Origin: Opitutales bacterium
GTDB taxonomy: Bacteria > Verrucomicrobiota > Verrucomicrobiia > Opitutales > JABSRG01
Length of the DNA: 37,706 bases
NCBI GenBank assembly: GCA_013215165.1
Contig: JABSRG010000035.1
Span: forward strand, 1 to 37,706
Direction of reading: 5' to 3'
Part shown: one piece after another, positions 7,356 through 15,677 of the stretch
How positions within the stretch are numbered: position 1 is the stretch's first letter
How the letters are laid out: the number at the start of each line of letters is the position of its first letter
Program-made: the position numbers and the translations under genes
The notes under the pieces: model-generated
Told to the model about the DNA's origin: nothing
Database searches by the model: none
The model's input: only the letters and a program-made list of their open reading frames with translations

Positions 7356-8150
7356 CTACAGAAAGAAGAATTCCCGCGTATTGGCCGTTACTCTTTCTTC
7401 AAAAGCTTGGGACTCCATACCAAATAAATTCGCACAAAACTTGGCTATGTGGGCTAAATAGGCGGGTTCATTCGGTTTTCCACGGAGTGGAACTGGCGTC
7501 AGATAGGGACAATCCGTCTCGATCATGAGGCGCTCGATGCCTTGTTCCCGCGCAGCTTCGCGGACACTTTCGGCACTTTTATAAGTGATGATCCCCGTGA
7601 ATGATGCCCGCCCCCCACGCTCATTGAGCTGCTTGACCTGTTCAGGACCTTCGGAAAAACAGTGGAACACTACTTTCCTCCAATCCACGCCCGACTCATC
7701 GATAATACGAACGCAGTCATCGAAGGCATTGCGGCTATGGATGACTAGCGGACAGTCTAACTGAAGTGCGATATCCAGCTGGTGCCGGAATGCTTCTTCC
7801 TGCATGTCCACTTGCTGAGCGGCGGCGGTTTTGTCATTAGGCAAATGATAGTAATCGAGACCGATCTCTCCTAAGCCAACAGGCGTATGGGGTGGGATGA
7901 AAAAACTAGCCAACGCCGACACTTGAGACCACCAGTCCTGATCCACATGGCAGGGATGCATCCCCACAGTATAGCTGATAAAGTCTGGGTAGTCCGCTCG
8001 GAGTTGCCGATAAACTGACCAATCGTCCGTGTCCGTTCCGATCGCGACTAAATGTTCCAATCCCTCCGCGCGTGCGCGATCCAGCGTCGCTCCAAGGTCT
8101 CCTTTCTTCTGGAAACTCTCGAGATGGCAGTGGCTATCAATTAAAGACAT
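7356..8150 (-). CDS. tatD: TatD-family metal-dependent DNase/hydrolase
   Basis: This 264-residue TIM-barrel protein carries the full TatD metal site: DSHCHLE at the N-terminus, GEIGLDYYH, VIHSRNAFDD, FHCFSEG and ETDCPYL near the C-terminus. It is expected to be a cytoplasmic Mg2+-dependent 3'-5' exonuclease or related hydrolase. I chose the ATG at 8150, because the frame extends to 8459 but that part overlaps the divergent gene and has no family resemblance. A toxin remnant lies downstream and a secreted-protein gene is divergent upstream. Confidence 0.93.
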   Translation of the reverse strand: MSLIDSHCHLESFQKKGDLGATLDRARAEGLEHLVAIGTDTDDWSVYRQLRADYPDFISYTVGMHPCHVDQDWWSQVSALASFFIPPHTPVGLGEIGLDYYHLPNDKTAAAQQVDMQEEAFRHQLDIALQLDCPLVIHSRNAFDDCVRIIDESGVDWRKVVFHCFSEGPEQVKQLNERGGRASFTGIITYKSAESVREAAREQGIERLMIETDCPYLTPVPLRGKPNEPAYLAHIAKFCANLFGMESQAFEERVTANTREFFFL

Positions 8151-8246
8151 ATGGGTGCACTGAATTGAACGATTGCAGAAAAAATGCGAATTTTTTGGAA
8201 CGATCCACACGATTCGGAGTATTTCAGGACAACATTCTAAGCACTC

Positions 8247-8753
8247 ATGCGCTTCATCACACTCATCCCCTTCTTTTTTATTAGTAGTCTGTGGGCCACA
8301 CCCACCGACGCATCCAAAATGATGGATGCCCTGCTCACCGCGTATTACCCCATACAGGAACAGTTGGTAAAGTCTGACCAAAGCGAGGCCCAAAAACTCG
8401 GGCCGGCATTTCTCCAGGTCCTGACCGAATCCACCTCTAGACTCGAAACAACAACACACGACTCACTGCTACGTGATGCCCAGGCCCTTATCCAGGCAGA
8501 GAACCTCGACGACACGCGGCTTCACTTCATGCGCATTTCCCAAACACTGATCAGCATGATCGAGGTTTCCGGTGTCGACCAGGTATCCGCCTACCAAGTC
8601 CGCTGCGAATGCATGCAGCCTTACTTTCCTGCTGACGGTGCAACCTGGCTGCAGGCTACTGAACAAATCTATAATCCCTACTGGGGCAGCCGGATGCTCC
8701 ACTGCGGCCTTCCCGAAGCAGAATATTCGGCAGCAAAGCCGACACCGGAGTGA
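8247..8753 (+). CDS. Secreted DUF3347-like protein
   Basis: This 168-residue protein has a clear signal peptide (MRFITLIPFFFISSLWAT, cleavage near 17-18). The body is mostly helical. Near the C-terminus it has CMQPYFPADGATWLQ followed by YNPYWGSRMLHCG. The pattern of W-Q, NP-Y-G, M and CG is typical of DUF3347, a periplasmic domain also found attached to CusB-like metal-efflux adaptors. Metal (copper) binding through the Met/Cys residues is possible but unproven. accA starts 40 bases downstream on the same strand, so the two may be co-transcribed, though no functional link is obvious. Confidence 0.7.
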   Translation: MRFITLIPFFFISSLWATPTDASKMMDALLTAYYPIQEQLVKSDQSEAQKLGPAFLQVLTESTSRLETTTHDSLLRDAQALIQAENLDDTRLHFMRISQTLISMIEVSGVDQVSAYQVRCECMQPYFPADGATWLQATEQIYNPYWGSRMLHCGLPEAEYSAAKPTPE

Positions 8754-8793
8754 CGTTGACACAGTTTCCTCAACTTGGATACTCCAACGCTTC

Positions 8794-9801
8794 ATGGAAC
8801 CCGCTGACTCTTTTAGCCTCGAATTTGAAAAACCGATCCGCGATCTCACCGAACAGCGCGATCGGCTGATGCAGGTATCAGAAGAAAACGAGATCGACGT
8901 ATCCCTCGAAATCCAGGCTATCGAGCGGAAGATAGAGACAACCAAAAACGAGATCTACTCCCAGCTGACGAATTGGCAACGCGTCCAGATCGCTCGCCAC
9001 CCGGCACGTCCTTACTCGCTCGATTATATCGGTGCTCTGTTTGATGATTTCCAAGAACTTCACGGAGACCGTCGTTTTCGTGACGATGCCGCGATCATCG
9101 GAGGATTCGCCCAGTTTCAAGGGCAATCCGTGATGGTCATCGGCCAACAAAAAGGGCGCAACACCAAGGAAAACCTCCACCGCAATTTTGGATGTGCCAA
9201 CCCAGAGGGCTATCGAAAAGCCCTGCGGCTCATGAAGCTCGCGGAGAAATTTAAACTCCCGGTCATCACTTTCATCGACACTCCAGGAGCCTATCCGGGC
9301 ATTGGTTCGGAAGAGCGACACGTAGCCGAGGCTATCGCGCTCAATATTATGGAAATGAGTGCCCTGGAGACCCCCATCATCTCATTTGTCATAGGCGAAG
9401 GCGGTTCAGGCGGCGCACTGGGGATGGCCGTTGCCGACCAGGTCTTTATCCTGGAAAACGCCTGGTATTCGGTGATCTCTCCAGAGGGCTGCGCAGCCAT
9501 CCTTTGGAAAGACCGCACCAAAGTGAAAGATGCCGCTCAGGCACTGAAAGTCACAGCAGAGCACGTGAAACAATTTGGCATTGCCGACGCCATTATCCCC
9601 GAACCACTCGGCGGCGCACAAAACGACCCAGAATCCGTTTTTGATCATCTTCGCGACACCCTGAACAAAGCCCTCAGCAAGCTCGGAACTAGCCCGATCG
9701 AAACCGTCCTTGAGGATCGTTATCAAAAATACCGCAAACTCGGCCCCTTCATCGAGGCGGTCGAAACCACCGAAAGCGACTCTGTCAGCGCCGCAGGATA
9801 A
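8794..9801 (+). CDS. accA: Acetyl-CoA carboxylase carboxyltransferase subunit alpha
   Basis: This 335-residue protein is the alpha subunit of the carboxyltransferase that makes malonyl-CoA for fatty acid synthesis, acting with AccD. The N-terminal helical part begins with FEKPIRDLTEQ. Core signatures are HGDRRFRDD, FGCANPEGYRKALRLM, FIDTPGAYPGIGSEER and the glycine-rich oxyanion region GEGGSGGALGM. Length is normal (bacterial AccA is about 315-330). I chose the ATG at 8794 because the longer frame from 8572 runs through the preceding gene. Its last 17 bases overlap the convergent methyltransferase gene. Confidence 0.96.
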   Translation: MEPADSFSLEFEKPIRDLTEQRDRLMQVSEENEIDVSLEIQAIERKIETTKNEIYSQLTNWQRVQIARHPARPYSLDYIGALFDDFQELHGDRRFRDDAAIIGGFAQFQGQSVMVIGQQKGRNTKENLHRNFGCANPEGYRKALRLMKLAEKFKLPVITFIDTPGAYPGIGSEERHVAEAIALNIMEMSALETPIISFVIGEGGSGGALGMAVADQVFILENAWYSVISPEGCAAILWKDRTKVKDAAQALKVTAEHVKQFGIADAIIPEPLGGAQNDPESVFDHLRDTLNKALSKLGTSPIETVLEDRYQKYRKLGPFIEAVETTESDSVSAAG

Positions 9802-10804
9802 CCACATCCTGATGGTTGCCGATAACCGCTGGGTGTACTGCCTCGACCTCTAGCACCGAGGACCAATGCGCACGCACATACTCAGCCGTGTGCAGGGACC
9901 CGCGATAGTGCTCAAGCTCGCCGAAAACCGCTTCTAAGTCTCGGCTGGGTCCCAAATCGAAAAACCCCCGCTCAAACCATTGCGCCCAAGCGCTATCCGG
10001 TAGATCAAATCGCGCGGCGCTGGCGAGTCCGTGAACGGTTACGAGGGTTACGCCACCTGGACGCAAGAGGCGTTTAAGCTCAGATAACCAGCGAAACTGC
10101 GCTTCCTCACCGAGATGAGTGAAAACAGAGATGCCAAAGATGAGATCGAAGGAAGCATCCTCAAACGGAGTGGGCGGCTCCAGATCACAACCCAGCCAGG
10201 CTTCACCTTTACCGAGATGCTGATGGCACCAAGCCGCGTTTTCATGATCAATGTCTACGCCATGCATGCGCCAATCGGGACGATTGAGCCAACGAGACAC
10301 ACGGCCACAACCACACCCCCAATCGAGTACCTCCACTAAGCCTTTTGGCCCAAGATATTGATCGCCGAGAGCCGCGATCTTTTGTGCTGCTGAGTGGCCT
10401 TCGATAAAAAAGGGGGCCAGGTCGCGACCTCCGTGCACCCGGAAACGCAACTCGGCATCTGGGATTGGCAAGCGAGTCGAAATCAAATCAGTCGGCCCAG
10501 AGAAACCCTGTAATTTATCCCCACCCTTTCGCGTTAACTGCCATCTCTTATCTTTGCTACAAATCTCAATCCGAAACCCTTTCGGCTCGGACGACGGGAA
10601 AAATGCGAACAACGCATCGAGATCTGGCCGCTCAAAACGCTGTATATTTACGATCTCACCCGCAGTTTCCAAAGCAAACAGAGGCACGCCTCTATCGAGA
10701 CTCCAGCCCTCCAAAAAAAGGCGCTCTTCCTCCACACTCATGTCGTCCACGCACCACCCGGCTGATGCGAGCGCCTCTGTCTTCAATGCCTCCCAATTTT
10801 GCAC
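9785..10804 (-). CDS. SAM-dependent methyltransferase, glycan-cluster type
   Basis: This is a class I methyltransferase. Motif I is VLDWGCGCGRVSRW, followed by MHGVDIDHENAAWC (acidic loop), FDLIFGISVFTHL and LKRLLRPGGVTLVTVHG. Ahead of this is a roughly 100-residue region containing LEGWSLDRGVPLFAL and RPDLDALF, resembling the small beta 'GWalD' domain found in polysaccharide-biosynthesis proteins. I use the GTG at 10804 (339 residues). ATG at 10741 would give 318, and a TTG at 10843 would overlap the divergent transporter region. It overlaps accA by 17 bases at the 3' end. The substrate is probably a sugar in a surface glycan, by context only. Confidence 0.8.
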   Translation of the reverse strand: MQNWEALKTEALASAGWCVDDMSVEEERLFLEGWSLDRGVPLFALETAGEIVNIQRFERPDLDALFAFFPSSEPKGFRIEICSKDKRWQLTRKGGDKLQGFSGPTDLISTRLPIPDAELRFRVHGGRDLAPFFIEGHSAAQKIAALGDQYLGPKGLVEVLDWGCGCGRVSRWLNRPDWRMHGVDIDHENAAWCHQHLGKGEAWLGCDLEPPTPFEDASFDLIFGISVFTHLGEEAQFRWLSELKRLLRPGGVTLVTVHGLASAARFDLPDSAWAQWFERGFFDLGPSRDLEAVFGELEHYRGSLHTAEYVRAHWSSVLEVEAVHPAVIGNHQDVVILRR

Positions 10805-10867
10805 TGAGCAGAAATAGAGAATTTGATCGCAACGAACCAGCAAGAAAACCTAGCCAGCTCCGTCTTA

Positions 10868-12316
10868 ATGACACAACCTTTTCACATGACCCCCAGTCAC
10901 TCAGACATCCATGTCAGGGTGGAGGACATCTCCAAGCTCTACCCCATCCATCAAAGTGCCGCGCACGTATTAGGCCGCCGGGTAGGCTCATTATTCAGAC
11001 AAACAACGCCAAAGAAAAACACCGTACACCGCGCCTTGGAAAACATCTCCTTTGAGCTGCAGCGCGGCGATTCGCTGGGGATAGTCGGCCGCAATGGTTC
11101 GGGAAAAAGCACGCTTCTCCAAATGATAGCGGGCACCTTGAGCCCTAGCTCCGGCAGTCTCTCGACGTTGGGCCGTATAGCAGCGATTCTTGAGCTGGGC
11201 GCTGGGTTTCATCCCGATTTTACCGGCCGCGAAAACGCTGTACTGCAGTTGGCCATCCTGGGATTTTCCGCAGATCAAGCAGCCGAACGCATGGAAGCCG
11301 TCGAAGCTTTTGCGGACATTGGAAAGTTTTTCGAAGAACCCATCAAAACGTATAGCAGTGGGATGCTCGTGCGGCTCGCCTTTGGCGTTATTGCGCACTC
11401 TGAGCCAGACATCCTGATCGTCGATGAGGCGCTCGCTGTAGGGGACGCCCTGTTTGTCCAAAAGTGTTTGCGCTTCATCGAGGCGTTCCGCAAAGACGGT
11501 ATCTTACTCTTCGTTTCCCACAGCACCAGTGCAGTGCGCACACACTGTGATCGGGCCCTCTGGATCCACTCAGGGCAAGCGCACATGATGGGGCCCTCGA
11601 ATCAGGTGACTGAGGCTTATATTGAAGCATTTTTTAATGAGAATAATAAACAGGTTGAGGCGAGTATAGATGCGCTGTCGGATGCCGATTCGGAGGAACA
11701 GAAGAAGCCCGTGAAGTTGCCGACTACCGTAATTCCAGCTTCTCGAAATAGCCCCCGCATCGATATGCGACGGGCATTCATCAATGGGTCGAACCTGAGG
11801 AACGATCTTAAAGTGATACCCTTTGATCGCGAAGAGGCTCAGTCTTTTGGTAATCGAGGAGCACGGATCGAAGATGTCGATCTGCTAAATGAGAAGGGAC
11901 AAGCCTTGAGCCACTGCGTCGGGGGAGAACGCGTCTGCCTGCGTGTGGTGGTCACGTGTTATCGTTTACTGAAATCACCTATCGTTGGATTCTTTGTGCG
12001 CAACAGCGTCGGCTTAGAGATTTTTGGGGATAACACTTTCCTGAGTAGCCAGATGGACGGTAAAAGCCCATCGGTCCAACCAGGCCAGCTCCTGTCCGCG
12101 CGCTTCGATTTTGAAATGCCGATCCTCCCTGAGGGTAATTATACGATGACCATCTCAATCGCTGACGGAGATGAGCACACCCACATTCAGCATGAATGGA
12201 TTCACGACGCCATCGCCTTCGAATCCTTGAGTTCGAGTGTTTGCACCTGCCTCGTAGGCATCCCTATGGAAAAGATCGTCCTGAAGACGGGGCACAACAT
12301 TGAGGACGTGGAGTGA
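10868..12316 (+). CDS. wzt: Polysaccharide ABC exporter ATPase with carbohydrate-binding tail (Wzt-like)
   Basis: This 482-residue protein has an ABC ATPase in the N-terminal half: Walker A GRNGSGKST (74-82), the signature YSSGMLVRLAFG, Walker B ILIVDEAL, and the switch histidine in LFVSHSTSAV. This is the KpsT/Wzt family. After a charged linker, a C-terminal beta-rich domain starts around GARIEDVDLLNEKGQ and contains GFFVRNSVGLEIFGDNT, typical of Wzt_C domains that recognise the capped end of the exported O-glycan. I chose the ATG at 10868; a TTG at 10823 is less likely. It overlaps the next gene by four bases (GTGA). The partner permease Wzm is not in the window. Confidence 0.88.
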   Translation: MTQPFHMTPSHSDIHVRVEDISKLYPIHQSAAHVLGRRVGSLFRQTTPKKNTVHRALENISFELQRGDSLGIVGRNGSGKSTLLQMIAGTLSPSSGSLSTLGRIAAILELGAGFHPDFTGRENAVLQLAILGFSADQAAERMEAVEAFADIGKFFEEPIKTYSSGMLVRLAFGVIAHSEPDILIVDEALAVGDALFVQKCLRFIEAFRKDGILLFVSHSTSAVRTHCDRALWIHSGQAHMMGPSNQVTEAYIEAFFNENNKQVEASIDALSDADSEEQKKPVKLPTTVIPASRNSPRIDMRRAFINGSNLRNDLKVIPFDREEAQSFGNRGARIEDVDLLNEKGQALSHCVGGERVCLRVVVTCYRLLKSPIVGFFVRNSVGLEIFGDNTFLSSQMDGKSPSVQPGQLLSARFDFEMPILPEGNYTMTISIADGDEHTHIQHEWIHDAIAFESLSSSVCTCLVGIPMEKIVLKTGHNIEDVE

Positions 12317-14532
12317 AGCTACCCGAGGATTTGCCCAGTCGGACCCCACTGCATCCTCCACTTGTCGGTGCTGGAGCCTGGTCAGGACACCTTCCCTTCG
12401 CCTACGATTTGGTATGGGCATTGCAACCAAGACACATTGTTGAACTCGGCGTCGACCGTGGGGAATCGCTGCTCGCATTTTCTCATGCGGCTCAACTTTA
12501 TTCTCTGGAAACCTCGATCCTTGGTGTCGATTCTTGGAAGGGTGATACCCATGCCGGGAGTTCTTCCATACACCTGATGGAGTCTGTGTTGTCTGATTTA
12601 GACGCCCTCGACTTTCCTGGAACGCGCATCGCACGCAGCTACTTTGCTCAAGCCTTGGGGGATGAAAAAGACGGATCCATCGACCTCCTGCACATCGACG
12701 GTCTGCACACCTACGAAGCTGTCATGCGCGACTGGAATGATGCCCATGCCAAGCTCTCGGATCGTGCAGTGGTGTTGTTTCATGACACGCAGGTCGTTGG
12801 GGGTGAGTTCGGAGTGCACCGAGCTTTTGAAGAAATCGTTGGCGACGGCGAACAAGTCACCTTCAACCACTTCTTTGGGCTGGGTGTCTTGCGAATTGGA
12901 ACGGCACAGGGCGAGCGTTTTGAGCACTTTTGGGACTGGCTGAGAAATAATTTTTCGCAGGCTGATCAGCACTATCGAGAGGCCTTTGAGGGCATGGCAA
13001 CTTTACCTAATGCAGACCAAGCTCGACTGCGACATACGGCAGGCGTTGCTGAACCTTTTGACACCCCTTCGGCAGAGAGACTTAACATACCGGTAGATGC
13101 TGTGCCGGTGCCGTTCAAACGGCCAGGTAACCCCTTGGCACCCGCCTATGAAGCGACGAAAAACCTAGCCCCGGCTACAGGTAGCATGTTCACGATTTTA
13201 ATGCCTATTCATGAGCCGGAGATCGGCTGGCTCGAAGAGGCGATCGACAGCGTAATGCAGCAGACGATCTCGACCTGGGAACTCATCCTGATCGACGATG
13301 GCAATGCCCCCGAAATCGCCAGCGTGCTCACCGAACTCTGCCAGCAGGATGAGCGGCTCAAATTACTCCGCAACACGACGAACCTCCACATTGCAGGAGC
13401 ACTGAATCGGGGCATGAGTATCGCCAATGGAGACTGGGTGTTCGCACTGGATCAGGATGATAGAATATATCCGGATGCGCTTGAATTGCTCTTGTGTTAC
13501 ATGCGTGAGTATCCAGATGCCCAGCTCATCTACAGCGATGAGGAGAAAATGGATGCGTCGGGAGAAGAACGCTTTGAGCCCTACCACAAGCCAGGTTTTC
13601 AGCCAGAACTCCTCGGCACCCAAAATTACTTCAACCACATCACCTGCTATCGAAGAGAACTTGTAAGTAGCATTGGAGGCTATCCTAAACACATCCCGGG
13701 CTGCCACGATTGGGGGCTCGCTTTGAAAGCCTCTCGGGCTGTTTATGCCGATAATGTGATACATCTGCCCTATACCCTTTACCAGTGGCGCAGCCATGAA
13801 CGCTCCACTGCAGAGACAGTAGAAGCTAAGCCCTATGTGCTCGATTCTGCTAAGAAATGCGCGCAGGAATACTGGGGCAATCAATGGGATGTCAGTCTCA
13901 GCGAAGCCGGATATATTCAACTGATTTTCTGCGAAACGAAAGAAGCTTCACAGCTCCAATGGAACCCAGGCGAGCGTATTGTCACGCTGCGTAAAGAAGC
14001 AGATAGTTTTAACTCAGAGTATTGTTATATCTGGCCCAACAATGACTCATTAGACAGCGCAGTAGTGAATCAGCTTTCAGGATTTGCATCACTCAACGAA
14101 ATCGCCTGCGCCGTCCCCTACCTCGTCCGCAACGGGAATTTTATAGATAATGCCTATGCCTTCGATGCGTCCGGGCAGCTACGTCCGGTCCATGACAGCG
14201 AAGAAATTGCAGCAAACGGATATTTCCATCATCGACGACTCCCGATCAACCCAGATGCTATCGAGCTTTCATACGCTGTATTTCAGCGAGAACGCTTGCT
14301 AGCACTGTTGGAGAGAATCGACGGAGAGCTGAACCATGGCTCGCTCGTAGCGGCGATGCGCGAACTCTGGCTGAGGCCGATTCTAGTGCCGATACAGATT
14401 GAGACTACCAGCGAAATCCAGCGCTTACCCATGGGGAATTTAAGCGACAAAACGTTTAGCAGGAAACACCCGCGTTCACCTCAACGCATGGACCGTCCGT
14501 TTACGGGCTTGCGTAGCCAGCGCCATAAATGA
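12313..14532 (+). CDS. Bifunctional methyltransferase / family-2 glycosyltransferase
   Basis: This 739-residue fusion begins with a class I methyltransferase domain of the Methyltransf_24 type, about 30-190 (HIVELGVDRGESLLAF, LGVDSWKGD, IDLLHIDGLHTYE, VVLFHDTQ). After a linker, a GT-A family-2 glycosyltransferase occupies about 291-520 (FTILMPIHEPEIGWLEEAID, LILIDDGN, and LDQDDRIYPDALE carrying the DxD). The C-terminal 200 residues are unassigned. It starts with GTG overlapping the wzt stop, so it is likely co-translated. Its last 57 bases overlap the convergent methyltransferase gene. The extreme C-terminus is a basic Arg/Ser-rich tail that looks like read-through past an older stop. It probably builds or caps the glycan exported with Wzt. 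Confidence 0.85.
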   Translation: MKLPEDLPSRTPLHPPLVGAGAWSGHLPFAYDLVWALQPRHIVELGVDRGESLLAFSHAAQLYSLETSILGVDSWKGDTHAGSSSIHLMESVLSDLDALDFPGTRIARSYFAQALGDEKDGSIDLLHIDGLHTYEAVMRDWNDAHAKLSDRAVVLFHDTQVVGGEFGVHRAFEEIVGDGEQVTFNHFFGLGVLRIGTAQGERFEHFWDWLRNNFSQADQHYREAFEGMATLPNADQARLRHTAGVAEPFDTPSAERLNIPVDAVPVPFKRPGNPLAPAYEATKNLAPATGSMFTILMPIHEPEIGWLEEAIDSVMQQTISTWELILIDDGNAPEIASVLTELCQQDERLKLLRNTTNLHIAGALNRGMSIANGDWVFALDQDDRIYPDALELLLCYMREYPDAQLIYSDEEKMDASGEERFEPYHKPGFQPELLGTQNYFNHITCYRRELVSSIGGYPKHIPGCHDWGLALKASRAVYADNVIHLPYTLYQWRSHERSTAETVEAKPYVLDSAKKCAQEYWGNQWDVSLSEAGYIQLIFCETKEASQLQWNPGERIVTLRKEADSFNSEYCYIWPNNDSLDSAVVNQLSGFASLNEIACAVPYLVRNGNFIDNAYAFDASGQLRPVHDSEEIAANGYFHHRRLPINPDAIELSYAVFQRERLLALLERIDGELNHGSLVAAMRELWLRPILVPIQIETTSEIQRLPMGNLSDKTFSRKHPRSPQRMDRPFTGLRSQRHK

Positions 14533-15231
14533 GTGGGTGTTGTGGAGCAGCGACATATCAAACACTTTGCCACAGAACTTGTAGTGGCCGCGTTGTTTGT
14601 GAAGCACGCCATGTTGGCCTGACTGAAGTCGCACGGCCTTCTGCTTGCGGCCCAATTCGAAGTCAGACTCCCAAAAATTTTCGATGATGCACACCTGCTC
14701 CCAATGAGACTTCATCATCTTCCACAGATCTAGATACTGGAACTCGTCCTTGTGGAATGGATTGGGGCTACCCGGCTCACCTGGAGAAAACATTTCTTTG
14801 TTGGGAGTCCCAATCATCACCCAACCGTCATCCTTCAGCACCCGTGCCTTCTCGGATAGAGCACGCTCAGGATCTTCAAGATGCTCTAGATTTTCCGAAG
14901 AGACGACCACATCGAAGCTGCGATCCTCAAACTTCAGCTCATGGGCATCCATTTGAGCGAATGAGCCAAAAGCTCCAAATTTACACTCAGACATGCTCAC
15001 TGCCCCCGGATCATAATCGACTCCAAAATACTCCGAGCATCCCCCTTCCGTTCGCAATAATTCTGACCCGTAGCCGGCACCGCAACCGACATCCAACACA
15101 GATGCCCCCGACACCTGATGCGCGAAGAAAACATATACTTTGCGGTGATTTTCGAAATTCCAATCCGGATTCTCCGGCGAGACGCGCTCCTCAATCATCA
15201 CGCTCTTTACCGGGGTTTCGCTTGCGCTCAT
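14476..15231 (-). CDS. SAM-dependent methyltransferase (Methyltransf_11 type)
   Basis: This class I methyltransferase of 251 residues has motif I VLDVGCGAGYGSELL, the FGVDYDPGAV acidic loop, FDVVVSSENLEHLEDPERAL and VLKDDGWVMIGTPNKEMFS, the usual pattern of small-molecule or sugar methyltransferases. I chose the ATG at 15231; the ATG at 15246 is five codons upstream. It overlaps the convergent glycosyltransferase gene by 57 bases and the start of the upstream small secreted-protein gene by about 40 bases. A role in glycan methylation is inferred from the neighbours. Confidence 0.85.
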   Translation of the reverse strand: MSASETPVKSVMIEERVSPENPDWNFENHRKVYVFFAHQVSGASVLDVGCGAGYGSELLRTEGGCSEYFGVDYDPGAVSMSECKFGAFGSFAQMDAHELKFEDRSFDVVVSSENLEHLEDPERALSEKARVLKDDGWVMIGTPNKEMFSPGEPGSPNPFHKDEFQYLDLWKMMKSHWEQVCIIENFWESDFELGRKQKAVRLQSGQHGVLHKQRGHYKFCGKVFDMSLLHNTHSFMALATQARKRTVHALR

Positions 15232-15589
15232 GGGCCTTAAAAACACGCACCATGGTTTCTAATCCCATAGATTCCGGAGTCCTCGTCACCTGTTGCACAC
15301 TAAAACGCGCGCCGACCAAGGAGAATCGCTGGATGCCTCGGCGCTCACTTTCAAACTCTACAAATCGCTCCTTTATGTGAACCGATGCCAAGGTCACCCC
15401 CTCCCATTCTGGCACTCCATCTCCTTCCTTCAGCCAATGCGAACGTCCATGTTTCTCATCGTATATCGAGCACAGCAGAGCCTCCTCAGTATGGAAAAAC
15501 CCTTTCAATTGAAATGGAAAGTCTTCAGCCCAAACGCAATTTAGGAGAAATATGAGGGGCACTAGACTGCATCTTTGCAAGAAGGACAT
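15191..15589 (-). CDS. Small secreted protein, GspC/PilP-like beta domain
   Basis: This 132-residue protein has a signal peptide (MSFLQRCSLVPLIFLLNCVWA). Its body follows the pattern lkGff....allcsi.......hWlkeGDgv..w.GvtlasV......VeFe......rfsL, which resembles the small periplasmic HR-type beta domain of GspC/PilP secretion-pilus proteins. A similar stretch occurs in the 292-residue protein encoded at 26829-27707. Its 3' end overlaps the methyltransferase start. Function unknown; the fold assignment is inference. Confidence 0.6.
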   Translation of the reverse strand: MSFLQRCSLVPLIFLLNCVWAEDFPFQLKGFFHTEEALLCSIYDEKHGRSHWLKEGDGVPEWEGVTLASVHIKERFVEFESERRGIQRFSLVGARFSVQQVTRTPESMGLETMVRVFKAHERKRNPGKERDD

Positions 15590-15617
15590 CGCTCAGCACT
15601 ATACAGATATATCGGCA

Positions 15618-15649
15618 CAAAAAAAGCCCCGGGTAGATACCCAGGGCTT
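15618..15649 (-). terminator. Rho-independent terminator of the TonB-receptor operon
   Basis: On the minus strand AGCCCTGGGTA and TACCCGGGGCT (15648-15625) form an 11-bp stem with one G-T pair and a 2-base loop, followed by seven T. It lies about 30 bases after the stop of the 582-residue secreted protein. Confidence 0.9.
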
Positions 15650-15677
15650 AAATCTAGATCAATAAGAGAGGAGTCGC

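Noticed and set aside
8151-8459. N-terminal extension of TatD
   Set aside because: It overlaps the divergent signal-peptide gene, is Cys/Gly-rich with no similarity to TatD, and TatD proteins start at the DSHCHLE motif.
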